Notes: generated from the sequence alone by a model not told the origin. 64,000 nucleotides of DNA from Porphyromonas canoris (GCF_000769115.1 NZ_JQZV01000013.1:773027-837026), one strand, 5' to 3'. Counted from the stretch's first letter, positions 8,905-18,622 are shown. Program-made: numbers and translations.

Positions 8905-11373
8905 TTACAGCTCCACGACGGTGATGCCTGCTCCTCCTCTGTCGGCGTGTTCGTCCCGGTACGACTTGACGAGATGTGAGGAGGCGCAAAAGCTTCGTAC
9001 CATCTCTCTTAATGCCCCGGTGCCCGTGCCATGAAGGATGCGGACGGGCGAGATGTTTATCTTATACGCGTCGTCTATGTAGTACGCCAGCGCTTCCATG
9101 GCTTCGTTGGCTCTCATGCCTCTCAAGTCTATCTGAGGTTTGAAGTGGAGCCTGCTCTCGGAGCCGGATTCAAGGACGATCTTCGAGGTGCTTTTCTGTA
9201 CTTTCGTGGGCGATTTTAGGGAGGGCTTGAGCCGGCTCACCGGCACTTCCATAGAGATCTGCCCTAAACGAATGCGCGCTTTTTTGCCTTTTATCTCCAG
9301 GACTTCTCCCACTTCTGCCGCACCTTCTACGGCTACGCTGTCTCCGGGCTTGAAGGTCGGGGCAGGGGAGGATGCCTTCTCGGAAGATCGGCTCTTGGTC
9401 TCCAGGCGGCGGTGCTGCTCGGAGAGATTTTGTCGCAGCTCCTTGGTTACGGACTTGTCCGCGCCGGACTCCCGGATCTCCCGGATGGTCTTCTCGATCT
9501 CGGAGTTGGCGCCTTTTATGATTGCTGCCGCCTGCTTTTCTGCTTCTTTGATCAGCTGTGTCTGTTTGAGCTTGAGCTTTTCGTTCCGCTCTTCCCATTT
9601 TCTTTTTTCCTGCTCCAGCTCGCTCAGCTTTGTCTTGAGGTCGGCTCTTCTCTCTTCCCAGTACTTTTTGTCCCTCATGATGCTCTGAAGATACTGGTCT
9701 TGCATGATGAACTCTTCGCCCACCTTCTCGGAAGCACGGCCGAGTATCTCCTGCGGCAGACCTATCTTCCTGGAGATCTCTATCGCAAAGGAGCTTCCCG
9801 GCTGACCGATGGAGAGCTTGAAAAGAGGTTCTATCTTGTGCCGGTCGAAAAGCATGGCTCCGTTGACGGCACTCTCTTGAGTCTCACAGAAGTCTTTGAT
9901 GTTGGTGTAATGGGTGGTGATCACGCCGAAGCATTTTTTCTCTATGAAGCATTCCAGCAGAGACTCCGCAATGGCTCCACCGATGACGGGCTCCGTGCCG
10001 GAACCAAACTCGTCGATAAGCAGCAGCGAGTGAGACCCCGCATGAAGGATGAAGTGCTTCATGTTGGAGAGGTGAGAGGAGTACGTGCTGAGGTCGTTCT
10101 CCAAACTTTGCTGGTCTCCGATGTCGAGAAAGATGTTGTTGAAGATGCCGGCATGGCTCTCTTCGGACATCGGCACGGGCAGACCGCACTGCAGCATATA
10201 TTGCAGGAGCCCGACACTCTTCAGACAGACGGACTTGCCTCCGGCGTTGGGACCGGAAATGACCAGTATGCGCTCCCTCTTGGTCAGCCTTATGTCCAGA
10301 GGCACAATGCTTTTCCCTTCCTGCTTGAGGTGATGCTCCAGGTAAGGATGGCGGGCTTCCTTCCACTGAAGCCCCGGAGAGGCAGAAAGATGAAGAGGAA
10401 CGATCGCATGGTACTTGCTGCCCCACTTCGCTTTGGCAGTGACGAAGTCCAACACTCCGAGAGCAAGCGAGTTGCTTTTGATTTCGGGAAGATGCTCGCG
10501 AACGAGTGCCGTGAACTCCTTCAGTATGCGCACGATCTCTCTCTTCTCTTCGCTCCTTTTTTCTCTAAGCTTATTATTCGCCTCGACAACGGCTTCCGGC
10601 TCTATGAAGAGCGTCTTACCCGTGGCGGACTCGTCGTGCAGTATCCCTCGAACCATTCTTTTGGCATGAGGTATCACGGGAAGAACAAGTCTGCCATCCC
10701 TCATCGTAACGCTGTGATCTTTGTCTACCCAGCCTTCGGCATGTGCTTGGGCGAGGATGGACTGGATCGTCTTCCCAATGCCGACTTCCATTCTTGCCAT
10801 CTCCCTCCGAATGTCTCGAAGAAGCGGAGAAGCACTGTCCGAAACATTGCCCTCATCGTCCAGAATCACGGAAAGTCTTTTGGAGACATTCCTTACAGGT
10901 ACGATTTGAGAGGCTACTTCTCTGAGATTGTCGATACAAATCGGAGAATCTTCGCCCTCTTGCTTGGAATACTGCTCAAAGTAGCGTTGCACCTCTTCGG
11001 AAGCAGACAGAAGCTCTCTCAACGAAATGCACTTCTCTATGGGCAGATACGTTCCTTCGGGGCGAATGGCAGAAATAGCTTCTTTAATATCCCCATATCT
11101 TGTGGAGGGGAAAGCACTGCCGGAAGATGCGGTAAGCGTCTGCATCTCTCTTACCAGGGAGAGCTGATGGGAAATCTCCTTGAAGTCGGTCGAGAACTTG
11201 ATGCTTTCCGCAAGATGTCTGCTGACTTCATTGCCGCATCTCTCCAAAATCTCTTCCCGAGTCTTAACAAAACCAAGCTTCTCCTCCACATCCGATGGAT
11301 ATAAAGGAGAAGCTGTTCTAAAGCTCTGTTTGTAGTGTCTTCTTCTGCTGCCGGGCTTTTGATTTTCTGTCAT
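8905..11373 (-). CDS. mutS2: MutS2 endonuclease / ribosome-rescue ATPase
   Basis: MutS2 lacks the mismatch-recognition domain of MutS and carries a C-terminal Smr domain. Family members suppress homologous recombination and, in some bacteria, split collided ribosomes. Visible here are the clamp/core region (about 1-310), the ABC-type ATPase with Walker A GPNAGGKS (about 377-384) and LLIDEFGSGTEP, a long coiled coil (about 520-640), and the Smr domain (about 745-822) with DLRGMRANEA and ILHGTGTGAL. The 822-residue length is typical. Its start codon directly abuts the rseP stop, so it is the last gene of the argS-mutS2 run. Its codons are richer in G+C than those of rseP and the rest of the run. 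Confidence 0.95.
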   Translation of the reverse strand: MTENQKPGSRRRHYKQSFRTASPLYPSDVEEKLGFVKTREEILERCGNEVSRHLAESIKFSTDFKEISHQLSLVREMQTLTASSGSAFPSTRYGDIKEAISAIRPEGTYLPIEKCISLRELLSASEEVQRYFEQYSKQEGEDSPICIDNLREVASQIVPVRNVSKRLSVILDDEGNVSDSASPLLRDIRREMARMEVGIGKTIQSILAQAHAEGWVDKDHSVTMRDGRLVLPVIPHAKRMVRGILHDESATGKTLFIEPEAVVEANNKLREKRSEEKREIVRILKEFTALVREHLPEIKSNSLALGVLDFVTAKAKWGSKYHAIVPLHLSASPGLQWKEARHPYLEHHLKQEGKSIVPLDIRLTKRERILVISGPNAGGKSVCLKSVGLLQYMLQCGLPVPMSEESHAGIFNNIFLDIGDQQSLENDLSTYSSHLSNMKHFILHAGSHSLLLIDEFGSGTEPVIGGAIAESLLECFIEKKCFGVITTHYTNIKDFCETQESAVNGAMLFDRHKIEPLFKLSIGQPGSSFAIEISRKIGLPQEILGRASEKVGEEFIMQDQYLQSIMRDKKYWEERRADLKTKLSELEQEKRKWEERNEKLKLKQTQLIKEAEKQAAAIIKGANSEIEKTIREIRESGADKSVTKELRQNLSEQHRRLETKSRSSEKASSPAPTFKPGDSVAVEGAAEVGEVLEIKGKKARIRLGQISMEVPVSRLKPSLKSPTKVQKSTSKIVLESGSESRLHFKPQIDLRGMRANEAMEALAYYIDDAYKINISPVRILHGTGTGALREMVRSFCASSHLVKSYRDEHADRGGAGITVVEL

Positions 11374-12678
11374 CTATCTAAAGAAAAACTTGATGATGTC
11401 ATTGATATTCGCATAGAGCATAAGACCAAAGAGGAGTACTAATCCAAAGATCTGAGCTCTTTCGAGAACCTTGATGCTGGGGGTCTTTCTTGTTATGATC
11501 TCATACAATAAGAATACGATGTGCCCCCCATCCAAAGCAGGAATGGGCAGAATATTCATCACCGCCAATATGATCGAGATCAGAGCGGTTAAGCTCCAAA
11601 AATTCATCCAGTTGAAAGATTCCGGGAATAGGCTGCCTATACTTCCAAGCCCTCCTATTTGGGAAGCTCCTTCCTTGGTAAACAAGTATTTCAAAGAAGA
11701 GGCATAAGAAGACAAAGTCGTGTACATCTTTTTAAGCCCCACAGGAACGGATTCGAGCAGGGAGTAGGAGATATGGATAGTTGGGCGGACAAGAGATACA
11801 CCCAACTTGTTTTCACTGTTCACCATTGCCGATATGGAAATTTTTTCTCCATTCCGATCAACAAGCAGCTCTACCGAGTCTCCTCTATGGGCTTCCATTG
11901 CCGATACAAATCCTTGCAGATCCTTGGTTGCTCCATTTACCTCCAAAATCTTATCTCCACTCTTCAAATCAGCTTTGGATGCTTCGGAGTCGGGGATCAC
12001 ATTCTCGATGATGGCAGGCAGGGAGAGGGTAGAGAATGGTTTGTTGGAAGCGATGACTGCCTGCATGAGATCAACAGGGATTTCGATGTCTTGCTTTACG
12101 CCGTCTCTATCTACCGTTAAAACCTTACCGTCAACGATCTTTCTTAGCAGGGTATTATCGTAGTATTCCAGTTGAGTGCCATCCACAGCAAGAAGCATAT
12201 CCCCATCCTTTAGTCCCATATCGTGTCCTACACTACTGTAAGCGATATTATGACCGACAGATGACATCGGGAGCAGGTCATCTCCATAGTTAAATGCCAA
12301 GCCTGTGTATATGACAACAGCCAATATGATATTGAATATTACTCCTCCTGCCATAACAAGTAATCTTTGCCAAGCTGGTTTGGATCTGAATTCCCATGGC
12401 TCTGCCGGTTTGGAAAGTTGTTCCGTATCCATGCTTTCATCCACCATGCCTGCAATCTTACAGTAACCTCCAAGAGGAAGCCAACCAATACCAAACTCTG
12501 TATCAGAGCCCTTGGGCTTGTACTTAAAGAGAGAGAATCCCCAGTCGAAGAAGAGATAAAACTTATCGACACGTATCTTAAAGAGACGTGCAAAAAGATA
12601 ATGACCTAACTCGTGTACGAATATGAGTATGGAAAAAGATAGGATGAGCTGGAGAGCTTTGATTAAGAAAGGAGACAT
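11374..12678 (-). CDS. rseP: RIP metalloprotease RseP (site-2 protease)
   Basis: Inner-membrane zinc protease that cuts transmembrane substrates such as anti-sigma factors or leftover signal peptides. The HELGH zinc motif lies in the first membrane helix (residues 23-27) and the LDGGH motif in a late helix (about 385). Two PDZ-like segments lie between them (LKDGDMLLAVDG, LKSGDKILEVNG), and helices at about 105-125 and 405-425 complete the topology. Length 434 is normal. It lies 24 bp after dxr, the classical dxr-rseP order, and abuts mutS2. Confidence 0.95.
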   Translation of the reverse strand: MSPFLIKALQLILSFSILIFVHELGHYLFARLFKIRVDKFYLFFDWGFSLFKYKPKGSDTEFGIGWLPLGGYCKIAGMVDESMDTEQLSKPAEPWEFRSKPAWQRLLVMAGGVIFNIILAVVIYTGLAFNYGDDLLPMSSVGHNIAYSSVGHDMGLKDGDMLLAVDGTQLEYYDNTLLRKIVDGKVLTVDRDGVKQDIEIPVDLMQAVIASNKPFSTLSLPAIIENVIPDSEASKADLKSGDKILEVNGATKDLQGFVSAMEAHRGDSVELLVDRNGEKISISAMVNSENKLGVSLVRPTIHISYSLLESVPVGLKKMYTTLSSYASSLKYLFTKEGASQIGGLGSIGSLFPESFNWMNFWSLTALISIILAVMNILPIPALDGGHIVFLLYEIITRKTPSIKVLERAQIFGLVLLFGLMLYANINDIIKFFFR

Positions 12679-12702
12679 ATATGAAAGTCTAAAAAATCAA
12701 TT

Positions 12703-13881
12703 TTAATGTTTTAACCACAAAGATGCACTATGCCTTACATCTTTGTTGAGAGAGATGAGATCGTCCAAAGAAAGAGGGTTTGCACAGTTGGATGAGTATT
12801 TGTTCAGCATCGTCTCTATCAGATGAGATATATCCATAAATCCGATCTCGTGATTGAGAAAACGCTCTACGGCAATCTCATTGGCCGCATTCAAAATACA
12901 CGGAGCAACACCTCCGGCTTCTATACTGCGATAGGCAAGAGAAAGATTTGGAAAATCTTCTGTGCGAGGAGCCTCAAAAGAGAGAGAACTCATAGCCTGA
13001 ATGGAGGGTGCTTGAACGCCTGTTGGCTTTCTGTAAGGGAAAGAGAGAGCATAAGCGATCGGAACTCTCATGTCCGGTAGTCCTAATTGAGCCTTCAAGC
13101 TACCATCTTCAAATGCAACCATCGAGTGTATGATGCTTTGGCGATGGATGAATACTTCTATATCAGAAGGATTAACATCAAAGAGCCATCGAGCTTCTAT
13201 CATCTCAAATCCCTTATTCATAAGAGAAGCCGAGTCGATAGTTACTTTATTCCCCATCTTCCAGTTTGGATGTTTAAGAGCCTGTTCCGGTCTGACATTT
13301 TTAAGTTCCGAAGCCGGAATATCTATGAAAGGGCCTCCGGATGCGGTAAGAATCAGTTTTGAGATCTTATTGCAACTCTCTCCCACCAAGCATTGAAAGA
13401 TCGCAGAATGTTCAGAATCCACAGGAATGATACACGCATTGTATTGGCTTGCCATGGCAGTGATCATCTCTCCTGCTACCACGAGAGTTTCCTTATTGGC
13501 TAATGCAATTGTCCTTCCTGCTTTTATTGCAGCTATTGTCGGTTCCAGTCCTGCAAACCCAACCATTGCGGTAAGAACAATATCAGCCTCTTGAGATGCA
13601 GCCACGCCGGTAATAGAATCCTTGCCTGTCCATACATGGATAGGAAGATCCTTCAAAGCGTCTTTCACCTCTAAGTAGCAGGATTCGTCTGCAATTACGA
13701 CCACTGCAGGAGAAAATGCTCTTGCTTGAGAGATAAGCAGATCACTATTTCTGTTAGCAACAAGAGCATAGACCTCAAAAAGATCCGGATGACGATTGAT
13801 AATGTCTAAGGCTTGTGTCCCGATGGATCCGGTACTTCCAAGTATGGTTATGGATCTTTTCCGTTGATTTCCTTGTGTCAT
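12703..13881 (-). CDS. dxr: 1-deoxy-D-xylulose 5-phosphate reductoisomerase
   Basis: Second enzyme of the MEP isoprenoid pathway: NADPH-dependent conversion of DXP to 2-C-methyl-D-erythritol 4-phosphate. The N-terminal NADPH motif GSTGSIGTQ, the central ALANKETLV, the metal-binding VDSEHSA and the Ser-rich TASGGPF are all present. A later segment carries KMGNKVTIDSASLMNKG. The 392-residue length fits. It overlaps the cyclo-ligase gene by one base and lies 24 bp from rseP, so these are translationally or at least transcriptionally coupled. Confidence 0.96.
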   Translation of the reverse strand: MTQGNQRKRSITILGSTGSIGTQALDIINRHPDLFEVYALVANRNSDLLISQARAFSPAVVVIADESCYLEVKDALKDLPIHVWTGKDSITGVAASQEADIVLTAMVGFAGLEPTIAAIKAGRTIALANKETLVVAGEMITAMASQYNACIIPVDSEHSAIFQCLVGESCNKISKLILTASGGPFIDIPASELKNVRPEQALKHPNWKMGNKVTIDSASLMNKGFEMIEARWLFDVNPSDIEVFIHRQSIIHSMVAFEDGSLKAQLGLPDMRVPIAYALSFPYRKPTGVQAPSIQAMSSLSFEAPRTEDFPNLSLAYRSIEAGGVAPCILNAANEIAVERFLNHEIGFMDISHLIETMLNKYSSNCANPLSLDDLISLNKDVRHSASLWLKH

Positions 13882-14453
13882 TATCTATCGTTAAAGATCT
13901 TCAAGCCGGACGCTGATATTACATAGTCCATCTTGATATCGTGTTCTTCTGTGGGGATTTCCGGCAATATTTGGCAATTGAATGCGTAACCGACCTTCAC
14001 GGTTGAAGGGTGCGCATTCAGAAAGCGGTCATAAAAACCTTTGCCTCTGCCCAGCCTCGCTCCTTTGTGATCAAATGCCATTCCGGGAACGATAACTACT
14101 TCAACCTCTTTGCATACACGATCTTCTACCTCTCCGATAGGTTCTCGAATACCATATTCGGATATATCAAAGAAGTCTCCTCCCGGTTTCCCCACAGGAT
14201 AGAAGTGAATGTGCTCACCTTCCACACGAGGCAGACTCACCTTGAAATCTTTTGTAGTTAGAGTATGGATCAGGTCTCCTGTTTCAATCTCACCGGTCAT
14301 AGAGAAAAACAGTGCCACGCTTGCTTTGGGAAAGTTTTGTTCCAAAAAGTTTACCAAAATCGTTGCAGCTTCTCCTGCTTCCTGGATTTGCTGAGTTCGA
14401 GTTAGAGATTTTATTTTCTGCTTTACTTGTTGCCGTATTTCTTTTTTTGTCAT
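13881..14453 (-). CDS. 5-formyltetrahydrofolate cyclo-ligase
   Basis: Converts 5-formyl-THF to 5,10-methenyl-THF with ATP (MTHFS/YgfA family), recycling a storage form of folate. At 190 residues the length is typical. Family signatures include the N-terminal KKEIRQQVKQKIKSLT, the SMTGEIET segment, and the C-terminal PGMAFDHKGARLGRGKGFYDR, which holds the nucleotide and substrate contacts. It sits 4 bp after the protease gene and overlaps dxr by one base. It has no functional tie to dxr; the link is the operon. Confidence 0.92.
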   Translation of the reverse strand: MTKKEIRQQVKQKIKSLTRTQQIQEAGEAATILVNFLEQNFPKASVALFFSMTGEIETGDLIHTLTTKDFKVSLPRVEGEHIHFYPVGKPGGDFFDISEYGIREPIGEVEDRVCKEVEVVIVPGMAFDHKGARLGRGKGFYDRFLNAHPSTVKVGYAFNCQILPEIPTEEHDIKMDYVISASGLKIFNDR

Positions 14454-14457
14454 AGCA

Positions 14458-16203
14458 TTATTGCTCTATTGGTGTTTCGGCACTTTCGTCCTCTTCATCA
14501 GTGGTCGGAATACTTACTGTATAGAACAAGTACCTGTTATGGGAAGAAGGTTTATAGCCTTCTAAGTGTAGAGGAGAGGTAAATCCTTCTTTCACGAGTT
14601 TCTGTGCCTCCAAGATATCCCAGTCATTTAAGGCAAGAAGTTTTATACGTTCCCCTTCATCGTATGCAAAGAAAAGAATTTGCGAGAAAATAGCTTCCAG
14701 AATAAGCTCTCTGGATTTGAAAATCAGATAATTCTTGGGTGTTACTCCCTTTCTTGCTGCAAATCTTGAAAAATCATATAGAAGAGATTGAGATTTAAGA
14801 TAGGGAAGAGCTTTCTCTATTCCCTCCAAACTCTTGAACAGTTCTCTTCTTGCATCCACATATCTGAAAGCATACTCCGATATCAATCCTTGTTTCATCA
14901 CTGTCGAATAGTAGGAAGTGATGCCCATAGTATCTTGTGCCACAAATATATCCGGAATGATACCTCCACCTCCGTACACTTCTCTTCCTCCGGCGGTATG
15001 GTAGAGGAGAGACTTATCCGAGTGTATGCTATCCTTGACAAACCACTCTCCACTCATGCTACGCTTTATGAGGTCTTCCCCATACTGGGCAGATTGTCCC
15101 AGCTTGTACTCTTTCTGAATACTTCTACCGCTTGGGGTGTAGTATCTGGCGACGGTCAGGTGTATTGCCGAACCATCTGAAAAGAAGAATGGTTGCTGGA
15201 TGACTCCTTTCCCGAAACTTCTTCGTCCTATCAATATAGCTCTATCATTGTCTTGTAATGCGCCGGCCAACAGTTCGGACGAAGACGCAGAGAATTGGCT
15301 GATAAGGATATACACGGGCAGATCTTGAAAAGATCCTGTCCCGTCCGAAATGTAGTCTTTTCGGGGGTGTGCTCTACCTTCTGTATAGGTAACGAGCTTT
15401 TTAGGAGGAAGAAAATCGTTTGCAATGAAGAGTGCTCCCTGTACGAGTCCTCCCGAATTGTCTCTCAAGTCCAGTATCAACGCTTTAGCACCATCTTTCA
15501 TGAGAGATACCGCCGCTTTTTGAAACTCCGATATGGTCGTCTGCCCGAAGCTCTTTATGTTGATGTATCCGATGCTGTCAGACAAAAGAAGAGCCGGAGA
15601 GACCAAAGGAACGGGTATCTGTCCTCTTTTTATATTGAAGCTGTAATTCTTCTTTTCTGATGGTCTGTGCACAGACAATCTTACAGCAGAGTCTTTAGGA
15701 CCTTTAAGCAGTCCCATGATACTATCTTGGGAAACTTCTTTTCCGGTAATGCTTATAGAATCGACTGCTATAATTCTGTCTCCGGCTTTTATCCCTACGA
15801 TATCCGAAGGCCCGTTAGGTACGGTTTGAAGAACAACTACTGTGTCTATAAGCTTGTTAAATGAAACACCAATGCCGAAGATATGACCGGAAAGCCTTCC
15901 CGCCTCTTGCTCATAATCTTCTTTGGTAAAATAGCTTGAGTGAGGATCAAGCTCGGAAAATATGGTCGGGACGATGTTCTGAGCGATAGAGTCTATGGAG
16001 ACTTCATCCACATAGTTGTCTTTTATTAGTTGCAGAGCCTTCTCTACCTTCTTTATCCCTGCGGCTTTTGAAGAGTTACCGTAGGATATAAAGTGGTAAG
16101 TGACGGATCTTGATCCGATAAATATACCGACTCCGAATACTACAACCAGAATAAGTATCTTGGAGAACGGGGAGAGACTTTTATTCTTCATGGTTTTGTT
16201 CAA
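14458..16203 (-). CDS. C-terminal processing peptidase (S41)
   Basis: Periplasmic serine protease of the CtpA/Prc family. The single N-terminal membrane segment (about residues 13-30) is followed by a PDZ domain (about 85-170) and the S41 catalytic core. That core has the Ser in FSASSSELLAGAL (about 310) and the Lys in RSFGKGVIQQP (about 335), forming a Ser/Lys dyad. A C-terminal extension of about 170 residues, typical of Bacteroidota members, may bind substrate. Length is 581 residues. ATGs at codons 1 and 5 are both possible. It overlaps the dCMP deaminase gene by 23 bp. Targets cannot be told from the sequence. Confidence 0.92.
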   Translation of the reverse strand: MNKTMKNKSLSPFSKILILVVVFGVGIFIGSRSVTYHFISYGNSSKAAGIKKVEKALQLIKDNYVDEVSIDSIAQNIVPTIFSELDPHSSYFTKEDYEQEAGRLSGHIFGIGVSFNKLIDTVVVLQTVPNGPSDIVGIKAGDRIIAVDSISITGKEVSQDSIMGLLKGPKDSAVRLSVHRPSEKKNYSFNIKRGQIPVPLVSPALLLSDSIGYINIKSFGQTTISEFQKAAVSLMKDGAKALILDLRDNSGGLVQGALFIANDFLPPKKLVTYTEGRAHPRKDYISDGTGSFQDLPVYILISQFSASSSELLAGALQDNDRAILIGRRSFGKGVIQQPFFFSDGSAIHLTVARYYTPSGRSIQKEYKLGQSAQYGEDLIKRSMSGEWFVKDSIHSDKSLLYHTAGGREVYGGGGIIPDIFVAQDTMGITSYYSTVMKQGLISEYAFRYVDARRELFKSLEGIEKALPYLKSQSLLYDFSRFAARKGVTPKNYLIFKSRELILEAIFSQILFFAYDEGERIKLLALNDWDILEAQKLVKEGFTSPLHLEGYKPSSHNRYLFYTVSIPTTDEEDESAETPIEQ

Positions 16204-16624
16204 ACTGAGAAATATCCAAAAACAATACTTCTACTCCGGCACGTCTCAGCAGATCTTCTCCATCTGTAAGCCTGTATGGGCGTCCGAATACTACTCTTTT
16301 GACACCACTTTGTATGATCAGTTTCGCGCATTCCAGGCATGGCGAGTCCGTTACATAGACTGTCGCTCCCTTACTACTGTTAGATGAGCCGGCAACTTTT
16401 GTTATGGCATTTGCTTCTGCATGGAGTACGTATGGTTTCGTAACCCCATCATCGTCTTCGCAGATATTTTCAAATCCGGAAGGTGTCCCGTTATAACCAT
16501 CGGATATAATCATCTGGTCTTTGACCACAAGACAGCCCACTTGTCTGCGCTTGCAGTATGAGTTTTCCGACCAGATAAGAGCCATTCGGAGATATCTCAA
16601 GTCCAATTCCCGTTGCTTATCCAT
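16181..16624 (-). CDS. dCMP deaminase family protein
   Basis: Zinc-dependent cytidine/deoxycytidylate deaminase-like enzyme, expected to turn dCMP into dUMP for dTMP synthesis. HAEANAI supplies the zinc-binding His and catalytic Glu, and PCLECAKLI supplies the two zinc cysteines. Further conserved segments are SKCS-like CKRRQVGCLVVK and DGYNGTPSGFEN. At 147 residues it is a normal ComE-B/dCMP deaminase length. Its end overlaps the start of the S41 protease by 23 bp, and it begins 44 bp after argS. Confidence 0.9.
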   Translation of the reverse strand: MDKQRELDLRYLRMALIWSENSYCKRRQVGCLVVKDQMIISDGYNGTPSGFENICEDDDGVTKPYVLHAEANAITKVAGSSNSSKGATVYVTDSPCLECAKLIIQSGVKRVVFGRPYRLTDGEDLLRRAGVEVLFLDISQFEQNHEE

Positions 16625-16668
16625 GTTGGTGATGCGTTGTGTGAGATACTTTGTATATCGTTATGAAG

Positions 16669-18465
16669 TTACATCTTTTCCGGAACTTCTATTCCCAGAA
16701 GATCCAAAGCTCTGCGGAGTGTTTCGGAAGTAATGTAAGAGAGTTTTACACGCAATCTCTTGACCTCTTCATTCGGAGCATTCAGAATGGAATGGTCATG
16801 ATAAAACTGGTTGTACTCCCTTGCAAGATCGTATGTGAAGTTTGCTATCAGTGCCGGACTCAGCTCCTTGCCTGCTGCATCGACTATCTCAGGATACTGC
16901 GCAAGTCTTAGTACCAGTGTCTTTTCCTTATCGGAAAGTTCGTATTCGCTATCGGCTTTGGTATAAACTCCCTTAAAGTCTATCCCCTGTGCTTCTGCAT
17001 TGCGTACGATGCTTCTGATACGTGCATAGGTATATTGCAGGAAAGGTCCCGTGTTGCCGTTAAAGTCTATCGACTCGTTGGTATCATACAGCAGAGTCTT
17101 TCTGGGGTCCACCTTCAGCAAGAAGTATTTAAGAGCACCAAGCCCCACCTTTCTTGCAACTTCCAAAGCCTCTTCTTCGGTAAGCTCTTTCACCTTGCCA
17201 AGCTCTTTGGACGTGTTATAGGCTGTCTGTATCACTTCATCCATAAGATCGTCAGCATCTACCACCGTGCCTTCACGGCTCTTCATCTTTCCTTCCGGAA
17301 GCTCTACCATGCCGTAAGAGAAGTGGACGAGATCTTTACCGAACTTAAATCCAAGAGCATCCAGTAGTAGCGAGAGGACTTGGAAGTGGTAGTTCTGTTC
17401 GTTCCCTACTACGTATATCATCTTATCTATGGAGAAGTCGTTGAATCTCATCTTCGCTGTTCCGATATCCTGTGTCATATATACAGAAGTCCCGTCAGCC
17501 CGCAGCAGGATTTTTTGATCCAGACCTTTGTCTGTGAGATCTGCCCAAACCGATCCGTCTTCGTGTCTGCAGAAGATGCCTTCATCCAATCCTCTCAACA
17601 CCTCTTCCTTACCTACGAGATAGGTGTCGCTCTCATAGTAAATCTTATCAAAGTCGACCCCCAATCGTTTATAAGTAACATCGAAGCCATCGTAAACCCA
17701 TTGGTTCATCATTCCCCAAAGTTCCAATGTCTCTTTATCACCGGCTTCCCACTTGCGAAGCATTTCTCTTGCTTGCTGCATCAAGGGAAGATTATCTATG
17801 TTTTCGGGAGTACGCTCATTTTCGGGTAAGGTATTGGTCTCTTCTTTGAGCTTGGTGTTGAAGAGGACATAATATTTCCCTATCAAGTGATCTCCTTTCA
17901 GTCCGCTCTGTTCAGGCGTTTCTCCATTACCCCAAAGCTTCCATGCAAGCATCGACTTACAGATATGTATTCCTCTGTCATTAACGATGTTGGTCTTCAC
18001 TACACGGTTTCCGTTTGCCGAAAGGATCTTACAGAGACTATACCCCAAAAGGTTGTTTCTGATGTGTCCGAGGTGAAGAGGTTTATTGGTATTTGGGGAA
18101 GAGTATTCGACCATCACCAACGGAGACTTTTCTGTCTCTGTCTTGTGCCCGTAGTTGTCCGAAGAAGAGATGTGGTTGGTCTCTTGGATGAATGCTTCAT
18201 CCGTGAGAGAAAGGTTCAGAAAGCCTTTTACCACGTTGTAGCTCTTTACTAAGCCGCTCTCTTGAAGAAGCATCTCTGCTATTTCTTGTGCGACATGTTC
18301 CGGATTTTTCTTCTGAGAATATTTCAGATATGGGAAGACAACCAAAGTATAGTCCCCTTCAAACTCCTTTTTTGTTCTCGAAATCTGTGCCGTTGGCACG
18401 CTATCTCCGTATAGTTTTTGAAGGATCGCTCCAATCGTGTTGGTTAGTTGGTCTTGTATGTGCAT
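16669..18465 (-). CDS. argS: Arginyl-tRNA synthetase
   Basis: Class I aminoacyl-tRNA synthetase charging tRNA(Arg). The HIGH-type motif appears as HLGHIRNN (about 130), and the KMSKS region as KMKSREGTVVDAD, the usual degenerate form in ArgRS. An N-terminal Add-1 tRNA D-loop domain (about 1-90) and a C-terminal DALR anticodon-binding domain (about 475-598) complete it. Length 598 is normal. It is the first gene of the seven-gene minus-strand run ending in mutS2. Upstream lies a promoter -7 box and the element shared with the aspS upstream region. Confidence 0.97.
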   Translation of the reverse strand: MHIQDQLTNTIGAILQKLYGDSVPTAQISRTKKEFEGDYTLVVFPYLKYSQKKNPEHVAQEIAEMLLQESGLVKSYNVVKGFLNLSLTDEAFIQETNHISSSDNYGHKTETEKSPLVMVEYSSPNTNKPLHLGHIRNNLLGYSLCKILSANGNRVVKTNIVNDRGIHICKSMLAWKLWGNGETPEQSGLKGDHLIGKYYVLFNTKLKEETNTLPENERTPENIDNLPLMQQAREMLRKWEAGDKETLELWGMMNQWVYDGFDVTYKRLGVDFDKIYYESDTYLVGKEEVLRGLDEGIFCRHEDGSVWADLTDKGLDQKILLRADGTSVYMTQDIGTAKMRFNDFSIDKMIYVVGNEQNYHFQVLSLLLDALGFKFGKDLVHFSYGMVELPEGKMKSREGTVVDADDLMDEVIQTAYNTSKELGKVKELTEEEALEVARKVGLGALKYFLLKVDPRKTLLYDTNESIDFNGNTGPFLQYTYARIRSIVRNAEAQGIDFKGVYTKADSEYELSDKEKTLVLRLAQYPEIVDAAGKELSPALIANFTYDLAREYNQFYHDHSILNAPNEEVKRLRVKLSYITSETLRRALDLLGIEVPEKM

Positions 18466-18534
18466 TGTCGTGTCTGATTAGTGATAATCTATATCTTTTG
18501 TACGTGAATATATGATACCATATTTATTATTACG

Positions 18535-18542
18535 CAAAGATA
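18535..18542 (-). promoter_or_regulatory. Candidate -7 box for argS operon
   Basis: On the minus strand this reads TATCTTTG, an exact match to TANNTTTG, about 70 bp before the argS ATG. No clear TTG is seen at the -33 distance. It lies 11 bp downstream of the ATTTATTCAGAACAT block that resembles one upstream of aspS. Confidence 0.5.
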
Positions 18543-18622
18543 CGGAATTTTGGATGTTCTGAATAAATAGAGGCATGACTTTTCTAAAAAAAATCTATGC
18601 TTGAAATCCCGTTGCGAAGAGG

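Noticed and set aside
9412-11304. 630-codon plus-strand frame opposite mutS2
   Set aside because: Shadow frame created by high G+C codons of mutS2; no family resemblance.
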